Part shown: piece by piece, positions 1 to 10,632 of the stretch
Layout: every line of letters begins with the position of its first letter
How positions within the stretch are numbered: position 1 is the first letter of the stretch
NCBI GenBank assembly: GCA_028335825.1
Contig: JAIOKI010000007.1
Location: forward strand, 186,001 to 250,000
DNA length: 64,000 bases
Reading direction: 5' to 3'
From: Nosema muscidifuracis
Lineage: Eukaryota; Microsporidia; Nosematidae
The notes under the pieces: generated by a model
Database searches by the model: none
What the model was told of the DNA's origin: nothing
The model's input: the letters and a program-made list of their open reading frames with translations, nothing else
Translations under genes and position numbers: made by a program

Positions 1-229
1 AACAAAATTACTAAAAATTCATATTTTAATACATAATTAAATATAAATTTTTTATATATTTATTTTTTTATTAAATTTAATATGATACATAATTAATTTA
101 AATGATAAATTAAAAATAAACAAAACCTTATTTTTTACCTCTTTTTATTTACAGATATTTACTACAAAATGTTAAAATTATTATTAAATAATATCTTTTT
201 TTAAATTTTATTTTAATATCCCCTTAAAT

Positions 230-922
230 ATGTTAATCTATAATATGATTTTACTATCAATTTTTTGTAAACCTGATACAGAAATTCAAGAACAAGAAGA
301 TTCTATTGAGAACCATCCCAATATTCTTTCGGATCAAGAAAATGCTGATAATATTTCAGAAATCTATGCGAAAATTCTAAAAAAGTATGATATAAGAATT
401 CCTAAACAATTTCGACTTAAACTCGATCCAAGTCTTTTTTTCCATAACACTTTATCAATATTCAAAATTATTCTTAATAATATATCCGAATCAGCTAAAA
501 AATTTAATCAGATCGATGATATCAAAGAATTTATACCAGAAATTGAAAATATTTTTGGTGAAATAGTTGATAAAATTTATGATGACTTTTTTGCTTCACC
601 TGATATGGATCTTATTAAAGAATCTAAGAAGTTATTTGAAGTTAATCGTAATACAAGAATTAAATTTTCTAAAGAAGATGTTACAGATTTTTGTGTTAAA
701 TATTTTATCTATTCTACTCTTATAGGAGAGAATGTTTGTAAACCTATGGATAAATTTAAAACTTTTTTTGATGATATTGATAAAAGAGATCCAAGTAATG
801 TTTCTAAAAAAGATTATAGGTTAGTGTATAATAATATTATTGTAGATTCTTATGATAATATGAATAATACTTTTGCTACAATAATGAGTTTGATTTATAC
901 TTCTGTAAAAGGAAAAAATTAA
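230..922 (+). CDS. Hypothetical protein, possible short N-terminal hydrophobic leader
   Basis: An open frame of 230 codons. The ATG at 230 lies six bases after a CCCC run (220-223), the microsporidian start signal, so this start is well placed. Residues 1-13 are hydrophobic and could form a weak signal or membrane segment. The rest is acidic and predicted helical, rich in Asn, Asp, Lys and Ile. Charge and codon use match the neighbouring genes. I recognise no domain and assign no function. It is followed by AT-rich repeats and a convergent gene at 1128. Confidence 0.7.
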   Translation: MLIYNMILLSIFCKPDTEIQEQEDSIENHPNILSDQENADNISEIYAKILKKYDIRIPKQFRLKLDPSLFFHNTLSIFKIILNNISESAKKFNQIDDIKEFIPEIENIFGEIVDKIYDDFFASPDMDLIKESKKLFEVNRNTRIKFSKEDVTDFCVKYFIYSTLIGENVCKPMDKFKTFFDDIDKRDPSNVSKKDYRLVYNNIIVDSYDNMNNTFATIMSLIYTSVKGKN

Positions 923-1127
923 AAAGAATTGAGTTTATATTAAAAGAAATGTTTTTATATTAAAAAAGTTATATTATATTAAATTTGCTTAGTTATTTTT
1001 ATTATATTAAAAAGGTTATATTAAAAAATATATAGGTTTTTTAGTTATATTATTTATATTAAATATAAAAAAATCATTATATAACTTTTTAATATAAAAT
1101 ATTCAAAAATGACTTTATCTTTAACAA

Positions 1128-1670
1128 TTAATTATCATTCAAATAACATGTAAATCCTTTATCCCTCTTCTTAATCATTACAGGAGGTTCTAATTTAACT
1201 AAACAATTTAGTATTTCTATACATCTATATTTAGGAACCCCACTTTTTTTAATAAGATCTTCCCACATAATTCCATTCTTATTTTGATACAATAAATCAA
1301 TAATCTTAATTACATGTCCTTTGTTAGATTTATTTAATGAAGAATCACTTAATGCTCTATTTAAGATATCATTTTTAGTATCGAATAACAGACTTGTATC
1401 TATTAAATCTATCTTATTTTTTTTAGGTATTTGGTCAATATTATTAGTTATATTTATTTTATCAATTGATTGTTCTTTTTTCAATATTTTTGATAATTTC
1501 TGGATTTCTGATGTTTTTACTATTTTTTTATTTACAGAATTTGTTATAGAATATGTATCAAATGATACTAACAAAGATTCCATTTTATAATTGAACTTCT
1601 TAAGTTTCTCGTTGTGTTGAACAATTTTATAAATTTTGTTACGAATTCTTTCCATGTAATTTTCTAACAT
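1128..1670 (-). CDS. Winged-helix-like protein with N-terminal coiled coil
   Basis: A 180-residue protein. Its ATG at 1670 follows a CCC on the minus strand (AGCCCTTTATG), which supports the start. Residues 1-40 are charged and could form a coiled coil. Residues about 118-178 look like a winged helix: a first helix (IKIIDLLYQ), a second (MWEDLIKKS), a recognition-like helix (YRCIEILNCLVKL) and a short wing (MIKKRDKGFTCYL). This layout occurs in several eukaryotic DNA-binding and protein-binding families (E2F/DP, TFIIE, RNA polymerase III subunits). I cannot choose between them. The fold call is an inference from pattern only. Confidence 0.6.
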   Translation of the reverse strand: MLENYMERIRNKIYKIVQHNEKLKKFNYKMESLLVSFDTYSITNSVNKKIVKTSEIQKLSKILKKEQSIDKINITNNIDQIPKKNKIDLIDTSLLFDTKNDILNRALSDSSLNKSNKGHVIKIIDLLYQNKNGIMWEDLIKKSGVPKYRCIEILNCLVKLEPPVMIKKRDKGFTCYLNDN

Positions 1671-2012
1671 AAAGGGCTAAAAGATTTAAAGATATATATT
1701 AAAAAGATAATTATTATATATAAGAGTAAAATATATGAATATATTAAAAAGATAATTATTATATATAAGAGTAAAATATAGTAATAAATTGAAAAGACAT
1801 ATATTAAATATAGGAATAAATTAAAAAGATATATTGATTAAATATAAGAAGACAAGATTAACTTATAAAATATAGGAATAAATTAAAAAGATATATATTA
1901 AATATAAGAAGACAAGTTTAACTTATAAAAGATATTAATTAAATATAAGATTAATTAAATATAAAAATATAACCTTTTATTATACCTTTATAAAATACAA
2001 ACCTTTTTTCTA
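1671..2012. repeat. AT-rich intergenic direct repeats
   Basis: No gene is seen. A unit of about 40 bases (core AAAAAGATAATTATTATATA) occurs twice in a row at about 1696-1779. A second unit (core AGGAATAAATTAAAAAGATA, ending in AAGAAGACAAG) occurs twice at about 1815-1930. These are simple tandem duplications in spacer DNA. Confidence 0.7.
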
Positions 2013-2624
2013 TTATTGACTTAATTTCTTTCTATCATCTACCATTACATAATTTACAAACAAACTTATATCTCCTAATTTTTCTATCCGATACTGAACA
2101 GGTTTATAAGTCAATCCAAAAAAGTGCTCAACATTTTTAAATTCAAGATTCTGATCAAAACTATCACTAAATTTTTTCCATAAATCTTGACCTGACCATG
2201 TACATCCTTTAGTACTGATACACATTCCTGTATCTTTTATCTCACATAAATAAACCATTTTTGTATCATTAGGATCCTTATAAGATACAAATATTCTTTT
2301 TGATTTGTATCCTATAGGATAAATATATTCTTTAGTATGATATTTTTCATAAGAACTTTCAGGTAATTTACCTATATCAAGTACCTCAAAATATGTATCA
2401 GGATCTTTACTTAATGTAAATACAAAATCTTTTGTTACAGGTTTACCTTTCTTTTTATTAATTTCTTCTTCTTTATGATGTATACATGTTTTTAATAAAA
2501 ATTGGTCTTTCATTTTTAAATCAAGTTCTTGTTTTAATTTGTGAACTTTCTTAAATAAATTGACTCTATTAGTGTACATCTTAGCAAATACTGTGTAGAG
2601 AGAATCTTTATGTATATCTGACAT
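2013..2624 (-). CDS. FYR-domain (FYRN/FYRC) nuclear protein, TBRG1-like
   Basis: A 203-residue protein. Its start at 2624 is directly preceded by CCCCT. The N-terminus is a Lys/Glu-rich helix (residues 10-60). Residues about 100-150 match the FYRN pattern: YPIGYKSKRIFVSY, then a Tyr-Leu-Cys-Glu-Ile strand, then W-S-G-Q-DLW. Residues about 165-187 match FYRC (FFGLTYKPVQYRIEKL). In other eukaryotes FYRN and FYRC form one small domain in chromatin proteins such as MLL-type methyltransferases and TBRG1. Here there is no SET, PHD or jumonji domain, so the simple TBRG1-like arrangement fits best. A chromatin role is inferred from the family. Confidence 0.8.
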   Translation of the reverse strand: MSDIHKDSLYTVFAKMYTNRVNLFKKVHKLKQELDLKMKDQFLLKTCIHHKEEEINKKKGKPVTKDFVFTLSKDPDTYFEVLDIGKLPESSYEKYHTKEYIYPIGYKSKRIFVSYKDPNDTKMVYLCEIKDTGMCISTKGCTWSGQDLWKKFSDSFDQNLEFKNVEHFFGLTYKPVQYRIEKLGDISLFVNYVMVDDRKKLSQ

Positions 2625-4462
2625 AGGGGAAAAAAATATAAAAAAAATATTAGCATGGAAATACTAAGATGGATTATAAACGAAAATATTAGCATGGAAA
2701 TATAAAAAGAATAATAAAGAAATTATTATATTATCAAATAGAATATAAAAAAATATAAAAAGAAAATATTAGCATGGAAATACTAAGATGGATTATAAAA
2801 GAAAATATTTTATTATCAAAAGGTAATATAAAAGAATAAAAAAAACAATTATTTTATTATCAAAATAGAATATTAGAATATCTCATTAATAGTCTTTAAA
2901 AGATATGTCAATAATAGAAGTTAATATTGTTATAAAAATATATTACATTTTTATTTATGTATAAAGAATCATTACTTATATATATAAGATCTTCATTTAT
3001 GTATATAAAGAAATTATAAAAATATATCACATTTTTATTTATGTATATAAGACTTTACATTTTCTTCTTTAATATCTTCTAGTAAATATTTTTATATACA
3101 TAAATATAAAATTAATGTATTGACTTAATCATAAGCTTATTAACGTCATTAAATGACATACATAAAAGAATATTTAAAAAATATTATATTTATTTTCTTG
3201 ATAGAGTAAATCTTTTATTTATTATACTTCTTTATTATTATATTAATAAATGAAGTTTAATTTATTTATTTAAAAACTGTAATATCTACCAAATTTCATT
3301 TAAAGATAATTTAGCTTAAAATTGATAAATTAAATTTTTTTATTATTTTTCTTATATTTTACTAATAGCATTTTTATAATATTAAATATATATTTCACTA
3401 ATAGTACTTTTCTTATATTTTACTATAGTATTATTTCCCAATAATGAAATATTTGACATTTTATTTTGATAAAGAATATTCTAAATATTATATAAAAAAT
3501 ATTTAAAATATTTGATATCCTAGATAAAATTTATTTATAAAAAATATTTTAAATTTCTTCTGTCAAATATTTTGTAAATATCCCTTATAAAATTTAAAAT
3601 ATTTTTTAAAATATCATTTATAAAATTTATATATAAAATATTTTTTAAAATATCATTTATAAAGTTAAAATTTAAAATATTCTTTAAAATATCATTTATA
3701 AAATTTATTTAAAATATTTTAAACTTTAACTTTATAAAATATTTTAAAAATTATTAAATATTTTTTATGTACATTAATAAACAATTATTTTCAAATATCT
3801 TATTTCTTATTATAAATAAATATCACTAATTGTTTAATTATTATTTGTTTATATGATTCAATATTATACACATATCATCTTTTAATCTGATACCTGGTTA
3901 ATCAATAACTCATAATTAATAATATTGAGTAATTAAAATAAAATTATTTAATATTATAAATATTTATTATTATAATTATTATTATTTAATATTATATATT
4001 ATTGTATATTATTGTTTATAATTAAATATAATTATTATCATATCTATTATTATATATTATTATATATTATTATATATTATTATATATTATTATATATTAT
4101 TATATATTATTATATATTATTATATATTATTATATATTATTATTATCATATCTTTATCATTATCATATCTATAATTAAACATATCTATTATCATTATCAC
4201 ATCTATAATTAAACATATCTATTATCATATCTTTATTATCAATATAATTATTATCACATCTATTATAATTAATTATATATCATACAATTCAATATATTTT
4301 ATAATGAATACCTTATTAATTAAAAACTGTATTTATTAAAATATAACAGCTTCTCTTCCAATATTTTTTTAGATTATCTTTAATAAAAATTAATGACTCC
4401 TTATGATAAATCAATCATCATAAACATATCAAGTCTATTTATTAATATTTTATATTTCCCTT
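2625..4462. repeat. 1.8-kb AT-rich spacer with several repeat families
   Basis: No credible gene. A phrase AAATATTAGCATGGAAATA occurs three times (about 2645, 2683 and 2765), twice followed by CTAAGATGGATTATAAA. The stretch 3570-3760 repeats units built on TTTAAAATATCATTTATAAA. From 4051 to 4140 there are nine perfect copies of the ten-base unit TATATATTAT. After it, 4141-4280 repeats CATATCTATTATCATTATCA-like words. Long translations across 4012-4212 are low-complexity Ile/Tyr strings produced by the microsatellite. Confidence 0.75.
4051..4140. repeat. Perfect 10-bp microsatellite, nine copies
   Basis: The unit TATATATTAT is repeated nine times without a mismatch. Perfect conservation in a background of diverged AT repeats suggests recent slippage, so the copy number is probably variable between isolates. 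Confidence 0.9.
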
Positions 4463-4831
4463 ATGCACCCTGTACTAAATCATAAAGAGTGGCAATCAAT
4501 TCTAGGCCTTCTTAAACTTACTAGATACACTAAATATGATCAGAGATATGGGAGACAAATACGTAAATCAAGATTACAAACTTGTGTACTTAATTATGTA
4601 TTTGAGATTACAAGATTTCCTTCTACTTCTACGATAATAGACTTAGCTTTATTAATTAATATACATCCTAAGAGTATCCAGAAGTGGTTTCAGAATACAA
4701 GACAAACTATTAAGAAGAAATCTAAGAATGAAGATGATGAAGAATCACATAGTACTAGTGAAAATACTATTGTAGATGTACCAGTCCCTACATTGTATAC
4801 TCTAGTAGAAAAAGCAAAGAAAAATTGTTAA
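4463..4831 (+). CDS. Homeodomain transcription factor
   Basis: A 122-residue protein. The ATG at 4463 follows TTTCCCTT. Residues about 25-87 form a homeodomain: a basic arm (RYGRQIRKSRLQ), helix 1 (CVLNYVFEITRFP), helix 2 (IIDLALLINIHPKSI) and helix 3 with the diagnostic WFQNTR (W, F, Asn and Arg at the usual DNA-contact positions). The C-terminal third is acidic and Ser-rich, perhaps a regulatory tail. Microsporidia encode a small set of short homeobox proteins of this kind. Which orthologue this is cannot be told from the window. Confidence 0.9.
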   Translation: MHPVLNHKEWQSILGLLKLTRYTKYDQRYGRQIRKSRLQTCVLNYVFEITRFPSTSTIIDLALLINIHPKSIQKWFQNTRQTIKKKSKNEDDEESHSTSENTIVDVPVPTLYTLVEKAKKNC

Positions 4832-5599
4832 TAATACTTAAGTTTATTTTAAGATAATTTTATTTACCTATTTTACATAAATTGATTTATTTTATTTTAT
4901 TTTACATAAATTGATTTATTTTATTCTATTTTAAGATTATTTTAAAAAATTTGGATTTTTAAATTACGTATAATATTTTTTTATAAATGTTTATTTTATG
5001 ATATTTTTATAATATTTATTTATAATGTTTATTTATTATAATATTTATTTTATTATATTTTAATAATGTTTATTTATTATAATATTTTTAATATTTATTA
5101 TATTTCCTTATAAATAAATATTTTTTTATTATATTTTTTTTATAATATTTATTTTAATATTTTTTTATTATATTTCCTTATAAATAAATATTTATTTGGA
5201 TTTTAATTTAATTTTAATTTCTTAAGATTACAGATATAGCATAAACAAACAAGATCAAGTGATACTGTCTTTATGACTTTTAATTTATTTTTCCAAATTT
5301 TTAAATACTATTGACTCATGATTAAAAATATTTATAAAATATTTCTATTTGATTTTAAAGTTCTATCATTTAATTAAAGTATATTTTGATTATACTTATT
5401 TTTAATAGCTATTAGTAGTATATTTTATAGCTGTTAATAGTATGTTTTATAGTATCATTTATAGCTATTAGGATTATCTTTAATAGCTATTAATAGTATA
5501 TTTTATAGCTATTAGTAGTATCTTTTATAATAATTTATAAATATGTATCATTTATAATACCATTAAAATCATCTATAAAAATCATCTAAAAATCATATT
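4832..5599. repeat. AT-rich spacer with direct repeats
   Basis: No gene is seen. TTACATAAATTGATTTATTT is duplicated near 4875-4922. A block containing TATTTCCTTATAAATAAATA occurs twice (about 5100 and 5172). From 5405 to 5530, units built on TTTATAGCTATTAGTAGTAT recur about five times. Confidence 0.6.
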
Positions 5600-6085
5600 T
5601 TATAATAATTTATAAATATGTATCATTAATAAAATTCCTAAAAATATACACACCCCTTTAAATATCTTCTTAAAAGTTGTACACTTAAACTTCCTATTTT
5701 TATAAGCTTCCATTTGTTTATTACTCTCTATTAAATATTCTTCAGAATATTCTAAACTATTTATTAATAATTCTAAAGGTTTCTCTTTCTCTTCAAGTAC
5801 TACTTTAATATACTCATTAAGTCTTACTAAATATTCAGTATCTTCTTCAATATTTTCTAATATATTCTTTCTTCTTAATGCTTCTATATGTCTACTACCA
5901 TCTATTAATGATTCTTTATACTTTCTTCTTATACTTATGTACTCATTAAGAGATTCTTCATCTATTCTTGTACAATCTACTAGTTCATCATTCATTTTGA
6001 AAAGATAGTCTAATTCTTTGTAAGGTATGTTATTTGTTTTTAGTATATTTTTTATAGTATTAAGATTTTTAATGAACTCGTTCAT
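5600..6085 (-). CDS. Tail-anchored helical protein, SNARE-like layout
   Basis: A 161-residue protein. Residues 1-135 are charged helices with heptad-like spacing. Residues about 142-159 form one hydrophobic segment (VCIFLGILLMIHIYKLL) at the extreme C-terminus, preceded by basic residues. This is the layout of a tail-anchored protein such as a SNARE of the Sec20, Use1 or Bos1 type. I cannot align the central layer residue with confidence, so SNARE is only a suggestion. Unlike most genes here, no CCC run precedes the ATG at 6085. Confidence 0.65.
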   Translation of the reverse strand: MNEFIKNLNTIKNILKTNNIPYKELDYLFKMNDELVDCTRIDEESLNEYISIRRKYKESLIDGSRHIEALRRKNILENIEEDTEYLVRLNEYIKVVLEEKEKPLELLINSLEYSEEYLIESNKQMEAYKNRKFKCTTFKKIFKGVCIFLGILLMIHIYKLL

Positions 6086-6416
6086 ATTTTATTTATGCAT
6101 ATTTTAATTTATTTATAATTTGAAACAAATATAAAATATGCATAAATTATCTATTTATGTATATATAAAATGTATGATTGAGATATTTAAGTTTATAAAT
6201 TCTCTATATTATAAAATATGCATAAATTATCTATTTATGTATATATAAAATATTTAATCTAGTAGATTTATATTTAACTTAATAAATTCTCATAAAGGGA
6301 ATAATACTTTATTAATAAAATAAACATAATTATATTTTAATCTATAAATAAATATCTATATAAAAATCTCTATATATAATAAATCTCTTTAAATAAATTA
6401 AAATTATTAATACCCC
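6086..6416. repeat. Spacer with a 38-bp direct repeat
   Basis: The word ATGCATAAATTATCTATTTA and its flank (about 38 bases, through TGTATATATAAAAT) occur at about 6137-6171 and again at about 6216-6250. The rest is plain AT-rich spacer between divergent genes. Confidence 0.7.
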
Positions 6417-6854
6417 ATGAAAGATGATAATATACTCAAATCAATAAGAAAACATAGACTACTACACATCCAAAGATCTTTAAATAATTTTAATACACTA
6501 CCATACACACTACAAACACAAAAATATAAGAAATATTTATTAAACACTTTAAATAAATTAATACCTAAAACTAAAAAGATAATCATTCCAAATACTAAGA
6601 TAGGTAAAATTATTGGTGTACATGGATCTAATTTAAAAAATATTGAAAAAGAATCTAATTGTAAAATTAGGATAGAGAAAGATAATAAAAATAGTGTTTG
6701 TGTTATTACTGGGGATTATATAGAAAAATGTGAATCTATTATTGAAAAATATTTGGTTGATAATGAGGCTTTTGAATTTAATATTGATGGGATGAGTGAT
6801 TGGGATAAGTTTTATGTATGGTGGTATTACTTTAATAAAATTGGGAAGATTTAA
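6417..6854 (+). CDS. KH-domain RNA-binding protein
   Basis: A 145-residue protein. The ATG at 6417 directly follows CCCC. Residues about 55-115 are a type I KH domain: strand (KKIIIPNTKIGKIIG), the GxxG loop (GVHG), helix (SNLKNIEKESNCKIRI) and a last strand and helix (SVCVITGDYIEKCESIIEKYL). The N-terminal 50 residues are basic. The last 25 are Trp/Tyr-rich (DWDKFYVWWYYF). The tail resembles the region after the KH domain in splicing factor 1/BBP-type or Krr1-type proteins, but not closely enough to name it. The likely role is binding a single-stranded RNA. Confidence 0.85.
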   Translation: MKDDNILKSIRKHRLLHIQRSLNNFNTLPYTLQTQKYKKYLLNTLNKLIPKTKKIIIPNTKIGKIIGVHGSNLKNIEKESNCKIRIEKDNKNSVCVITGDYIEKCESIIEKYLVDNEAFEFNIDGMSDWDKFYVWWYYFNKIGKI

Positions 6855-7109
6855 CTATAAATCTTTAAAAATAAATTATAGTAGAAGAATCCTTATAAAA
6901 ATAATATATAAGAAAAAATTATAGTAGAAAAATGCTTTAAAATAAACTATAGTAGAAAAATCCTTATAAAAATAATACATAAGAAAAATAATACATAAGA
7001 AAAATCCTTATAAAATAAATTATATAGAAATAATCCTTTGAAAATAAACTATATAAAACTTAATAAAATAAATTATAAAAATAAATAAAAAAATTATACT
7101 TAAATTATT

Positions 7110-9239
7110 TTATATAATTCTTTCATACTCTCCTTTACTATTCTTAACTATTATATCATCATTTTCCATATCTTTTAAACATTCATATAACATTTTCTCA
7201 TTACTCTTAGTCTCTGTAAGTAAATATTGAAAATCACATTTCTTCTTCTTTAATAACTTATTAATAACAACTTTAAGATCTTCAATTAATTTCTGTTTAG
7301 ATGCACTCACTCCTGATATTACCATATCCATATCTATCTTACCAGTTATTGGATCTATAGCATACATAAGTAAAGATTCTTTAACTATCCTTAAAGCTTC
7401 TTTTACATCAGAAGGTAAAATATCTTTAGAAAATCTCATTCTTGCATGAGCTTCACTAAGTCTTATAAGACTTTCTAATTGTCTTGTAGTAGCTGTTATT
7501 GTATTACCATTATCTATCTGTCTAAGATCTACATAAGCTTTACTTAACATTTTAATACTTTCTTCTGTTAATTTTGGTATAACTCTTTTAGCTTCTTCTA
7601 TATAAGCTTTTAATAAATTTATATCAACACATTCTACTTCATCTTTTATTCCACTATACATTCCTATTATATGATTTCCTATTTGTCTATCTCTATTCTC
7701 ATCATATCTATCTATTAATAAACAAACTACATCAAATCTACTAAGTAAAGTAGGAGGAAGATTTATATTTTCTATAATACTCTTCTTAGGATTATATTTA
7801 CTTTCTATAGGATTACAACTAGCTAATATAGAACATCTAGCATTTAATGTAGTAATTATTCCAGCTTTAGCTACTGATACAGTTTGTTGTTCCATTACTT
7901 CATGTAATACAGAACGAGTACTATCACTCATCTTATCAAATTCATCAATACAACATATTCCATCATCAGATAAAACTAAAGCTCCACTTTCTAATACAAA
8001 TTGACCAGAATCAGGATCTCTACTTACACTAGCAGTAAGACCAACTGCACTAGTACCTTTACCACTAGTATACATTCCTCTCTCACATATTCTATTCATA
8101 AAACTTAATAATTGAGATTTAGCTATACCAGGATCACCTGCTAATAAAATATTAATATCTCCTCTCAATCTAGAATTTCCTAAATCTTTACGAACTCCTC
8201 CAAATAATTGTAATAAAAGAGCTTTCTTTACATCATCCATACCAGATATAGAAGGAGCAATAGATTTATATAATCTATCATAAAGATTTTCAGATCTTCT
8301 TAATTTATCTATTTCATCAATATAATCTCTTTTTTTTTCTTTCTGATTTTTTATTTCATAAGACATTAATTCTAAATAAGTACGAAATGTACTTTTTATT
8401 TTTTTCATCTGTGGATTAATTCTAACAGGTACAGCTCTAAGTACTCCTACTAATTCTACTTTATCTCCAGGAATAAGACTATCTACTAATTCATCTCTAG
8501 TAATAATAGTAAGAGTTAATGGAGTAGTACCATCAGGTATATTTTCTGGTAATTCTTGTATTTTTACTATTTGTTTATCATCATAAATTCCTTTATTATG
8601 CTTAATTTCATATGTAAATTTAGCTTCACATTTACACATAACAGGTTGATTAATAATATTCTTAATACTTTCAACTTCTACTGTATCTTTACATTTTATA
8701 CAAGAGAAAGTAGCTTTACATAATTCTGGTATTACACTAGAAGTTCTTACTATCATACCACTTACTCTAATAATCTTATCAATATCTTTTGGATCAATAT
8801 TTCTAATATTAATCTGCTTTCCTATATTTGTACATCTAATCTTAATATTTTTTAAAGTATTAGGATAACATTCTAAAAATAATTCTTGAATACTATTTTC
8901 TAATATAGGAAGAGTCTCTAAAGGATAATAAAGTATTTGATTATATAAAATAGTATCAAGTAAAGAACAATCTAAAATAAATACAAAATTTTGAGTGATA
9001 TGTATATTATCAAATATTTGAGTATAATTATCCATATTATGAATAAAATCTTTAAATTTTTCAGAAGTCTCATGTACATTTATAGAAGTACCCCATATTA
9101 ATTTAACTCTCTCTGTCTCTATAATTGGAGAATAAGTTTGAGATGATACATCTCCTTGTGATGGTGTTAAGTTTAAAGTGTTATCATTACTAGCATCATG
9201 AAAAGAAAATACGGATGATTGTTGTGAATTAGATGTCAT
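7110..9239 (-). CDS. MCM4: Replicative helicase subunit MCM4
   Basis: A 709-residue AAA+ protein of the MCM2-7 ring, the motor of the replicative helicase. Residues 43-300 are the N-terminal OB region with a zinc ribbon (C180, C183, C202, C204). The AAA+ core has Walker A at 368-375 (GDPGIAKS), Walker B at 429-434 (CCIDEFDKM) and the arginine finger SRFD at 500-503. A C-terminal winged helix ends the protein. The phrases LIWGTSINV and NPKKSIIENI are typical of MCM4 rather than other MCMs. The N-terminal regulatory tail is short compared with animals and yeast. The ATG at 9239 follows a CCCCC run. Confidence 0.96.
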   Translation of the reverse strand: MTSNSQQSSVFSFHDASNDNTLNLTPSQGDVSSQTYSPIIETERVKLIWGTSINVHETSEKFKDFIHNMDNYTQIFDNIHITQNFVFILDCSLLDTILYNQILYYPLETLPILENSIQELFLECYPNTLKNIKIRCTNIGKQINIRNIDPKDIDKIIRVSGMIVRTSSVIPELCKATFSCIKCKDTVEVESIKNIINQPVMCKCEAKFTYEIKHNKGIYDDKQIVKIQELPENIPDGTTPLTLTIITRDELVDSLIPGDKVELVGVLRAVPVRINPQMKKIKSTFRTYLELMSYEIKNQKEKKRDYIDEIDKLRRSENLYDRLYKSIAPSISGMDDVKKALLLQLFGGVRKDLGNSRLRGDINILLAGDPGIAKSQLLSFMNRICERGMYTSGKGTSAVGLTASVSRDPDSGQFVLESGALVLSDDGICCIDEFDKMSDSTRSVLHEVMEQQTVSVAKAGIITTLNARCSILASCNPIESKYNPKKSIIENINLPPTLLSRFDVVCLLIDRYDENRDRQIGNHIIGMYSGIKDEVECVDINLLKAYIEEAKRVIPKLTEESIKMLSKAYVDLRQIDNGNTITATTRQLESLIRLSEAHARMRFSKDILPSDVKEALRIVKESLLMYAIDPITGKIDMDMVISGVSASKQKLIEDLKVVINKLLKKKKCDFQYLLTETKSNEKMLYECLKDMENDDIIVKNSKGEYERII

Positions 9240-9586
9240 CTCTAAGGGGGAGATTTTATTTTTTAAATTTTTCCCTTCTTTTTATTGTAGTAAAATTCAT
9301 GCACATTTTTTTTATTTATATTTTATTTGCATAAATAGAATATTTAAATTATGGAATATAAAATATTTTGTATTAGTAAATTATAGAATATTTAAAAAAT
9401 ATTTTCAAACAAGATTATATGATAATTTTATGAAATAAGACTTCAAACAGATGAATATTCTTTAAAAAAGAATGATCTTGTTTATTATAATTTAAGACTA
9501 AATAATAATATTTATATCTTCAAGATGTTAAGTTATAAAACTTTTATATACATAAAAATGAAATTTATAAAAATGTAAATTATTTT
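9240..9586. other. Intergenic, nothing recognised
   Basis: A plain AT-rich spacer between MCM4 and a small membrane protein on the same strand. I see no RNA gene or strong repeat. Confidence 0.5.
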
Positions 9587-9943
9587 TTAATTTAAACTAT
9601 TCATGCATTTTTTTATTCCTAAAAATATACATAAAAATAATAAAGATAATGAAAATATAAAAAATAATGTTGCTGACAAAGATACAAAAATTAATAATGA
9701 AAATGAAGTATTGAAAATATAATCATGTATTATCATAAATGCTATAACCAATACTGTAAATATTATGTAACAAAGGAAAAATTCCCTTGCTATGTATTTC
9801 ATATCACTTAAAAAATTTGAATTTTCGTTACCAAATATATCTATTTGAGATTCCTTTATCTTTTCGTTTATTGTTTCTTTATCTAAATCTATTATAAAAA
9901 TATCATCAAGAGAATAAGATAGTAATAAATATAATAAAAGCAT
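9587..9943 (-). CDS. Small membrane protein, unknown
   Basis: A 118-residue protein. An N-terminal hydrophobic stretch (residues 1-19) may be a signal peptide or first membrane segment. A charged loop follows. Two strong membrane segments lie at about 54-72 and 79-106, the second ending in IFLGIKKCMNSLN. The start at 9943 follows a weak signal (ATCCTTCTA). No family is recognised. It probably sits in the ER or plasma membrane. Confidence 0.6.
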   Translation of the reverse strand: MLLLYLLLSYSLDDIFIIDLDKETINEKIKESQIDIFGNENSNFLSDMKYIAREFFLCYIIFTVLVIAFMIIHDYIFNTSFSLLIFVSLSATLFFIFSLSLLFLCIFLGIKKCMNSLN

Positions 9944-10632
9944 TAGAAGGATATAAAAAAATAATTTTATTTATAATTAATTTTTAATTTATTAATTTAT
10001 ATTTTAATAATGATATATATTTTGATTAAATACTAGCAATATATTGTAATAATAATATTTATATTGTAATAATAGTAATTTATATTGTAATAATAGTAAT
10101 TTATATTTTAATAATATTAATTTATATTTTAATAATATTATTTATATTATAATAATATTAATTTATATTTTAATAATATTAATTTATATTTTATAATATA
10201 TACTTAATTCTTGTTTATTTTATTAGTATATTAATAAAAATAAATTAAAAATGACTCTTAAGTGATATAAATTAATTAATTTTTAATCCATGTAAATATA
10301 AATACTTTAAAATTTATTATTTATTCATTTTTAATAATAAACTTAAATTTCTGTTCTGAGAATGGAAAACTTTAATAATAAACATCTTTAGTAGAGGAAG
10401 AAAAAAAATTAAAAATTATTTTAATTATATTTATGTATCTTTAATATATATTTTCAAATTATATTGATATGTCTTATATATATATATGTATCTTCAAATT
10501 ATATTCATATATCTTCAAATTATATAATAACCCTTCAAAATATTATAACCCTTCAAAATATATTATAATTCTTCAAATTATTTATTTAATTTCTATTAAA
10601 TCAAGAATATTTAAAATATTTTCTTACCCTCA
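9944..10632. repeat. Spacer with short AT tandem repeats
   Basis: From about 10035 to 10195, a unit near TTTATATTGTAATAATAGTAA repeats about seven times with drift. From about 10435 to 10575, phrases built on TCTTCAAATTATAT repeat. No gene is seen. Confidence 0.6.

Noticed and set aside
2645-2700. A word like the U6 snRNA (ATTAGCATGG)
   Set aside because: It is part of a three-copy AT repeat and lacks the ACAGAGA box and the rest of U6.
4012-4212. An open frame of about 66 codons rich in Ile and Tyr
   Set aside because: It is a translation of the TATATATTAT microsatellite, with no start signal.
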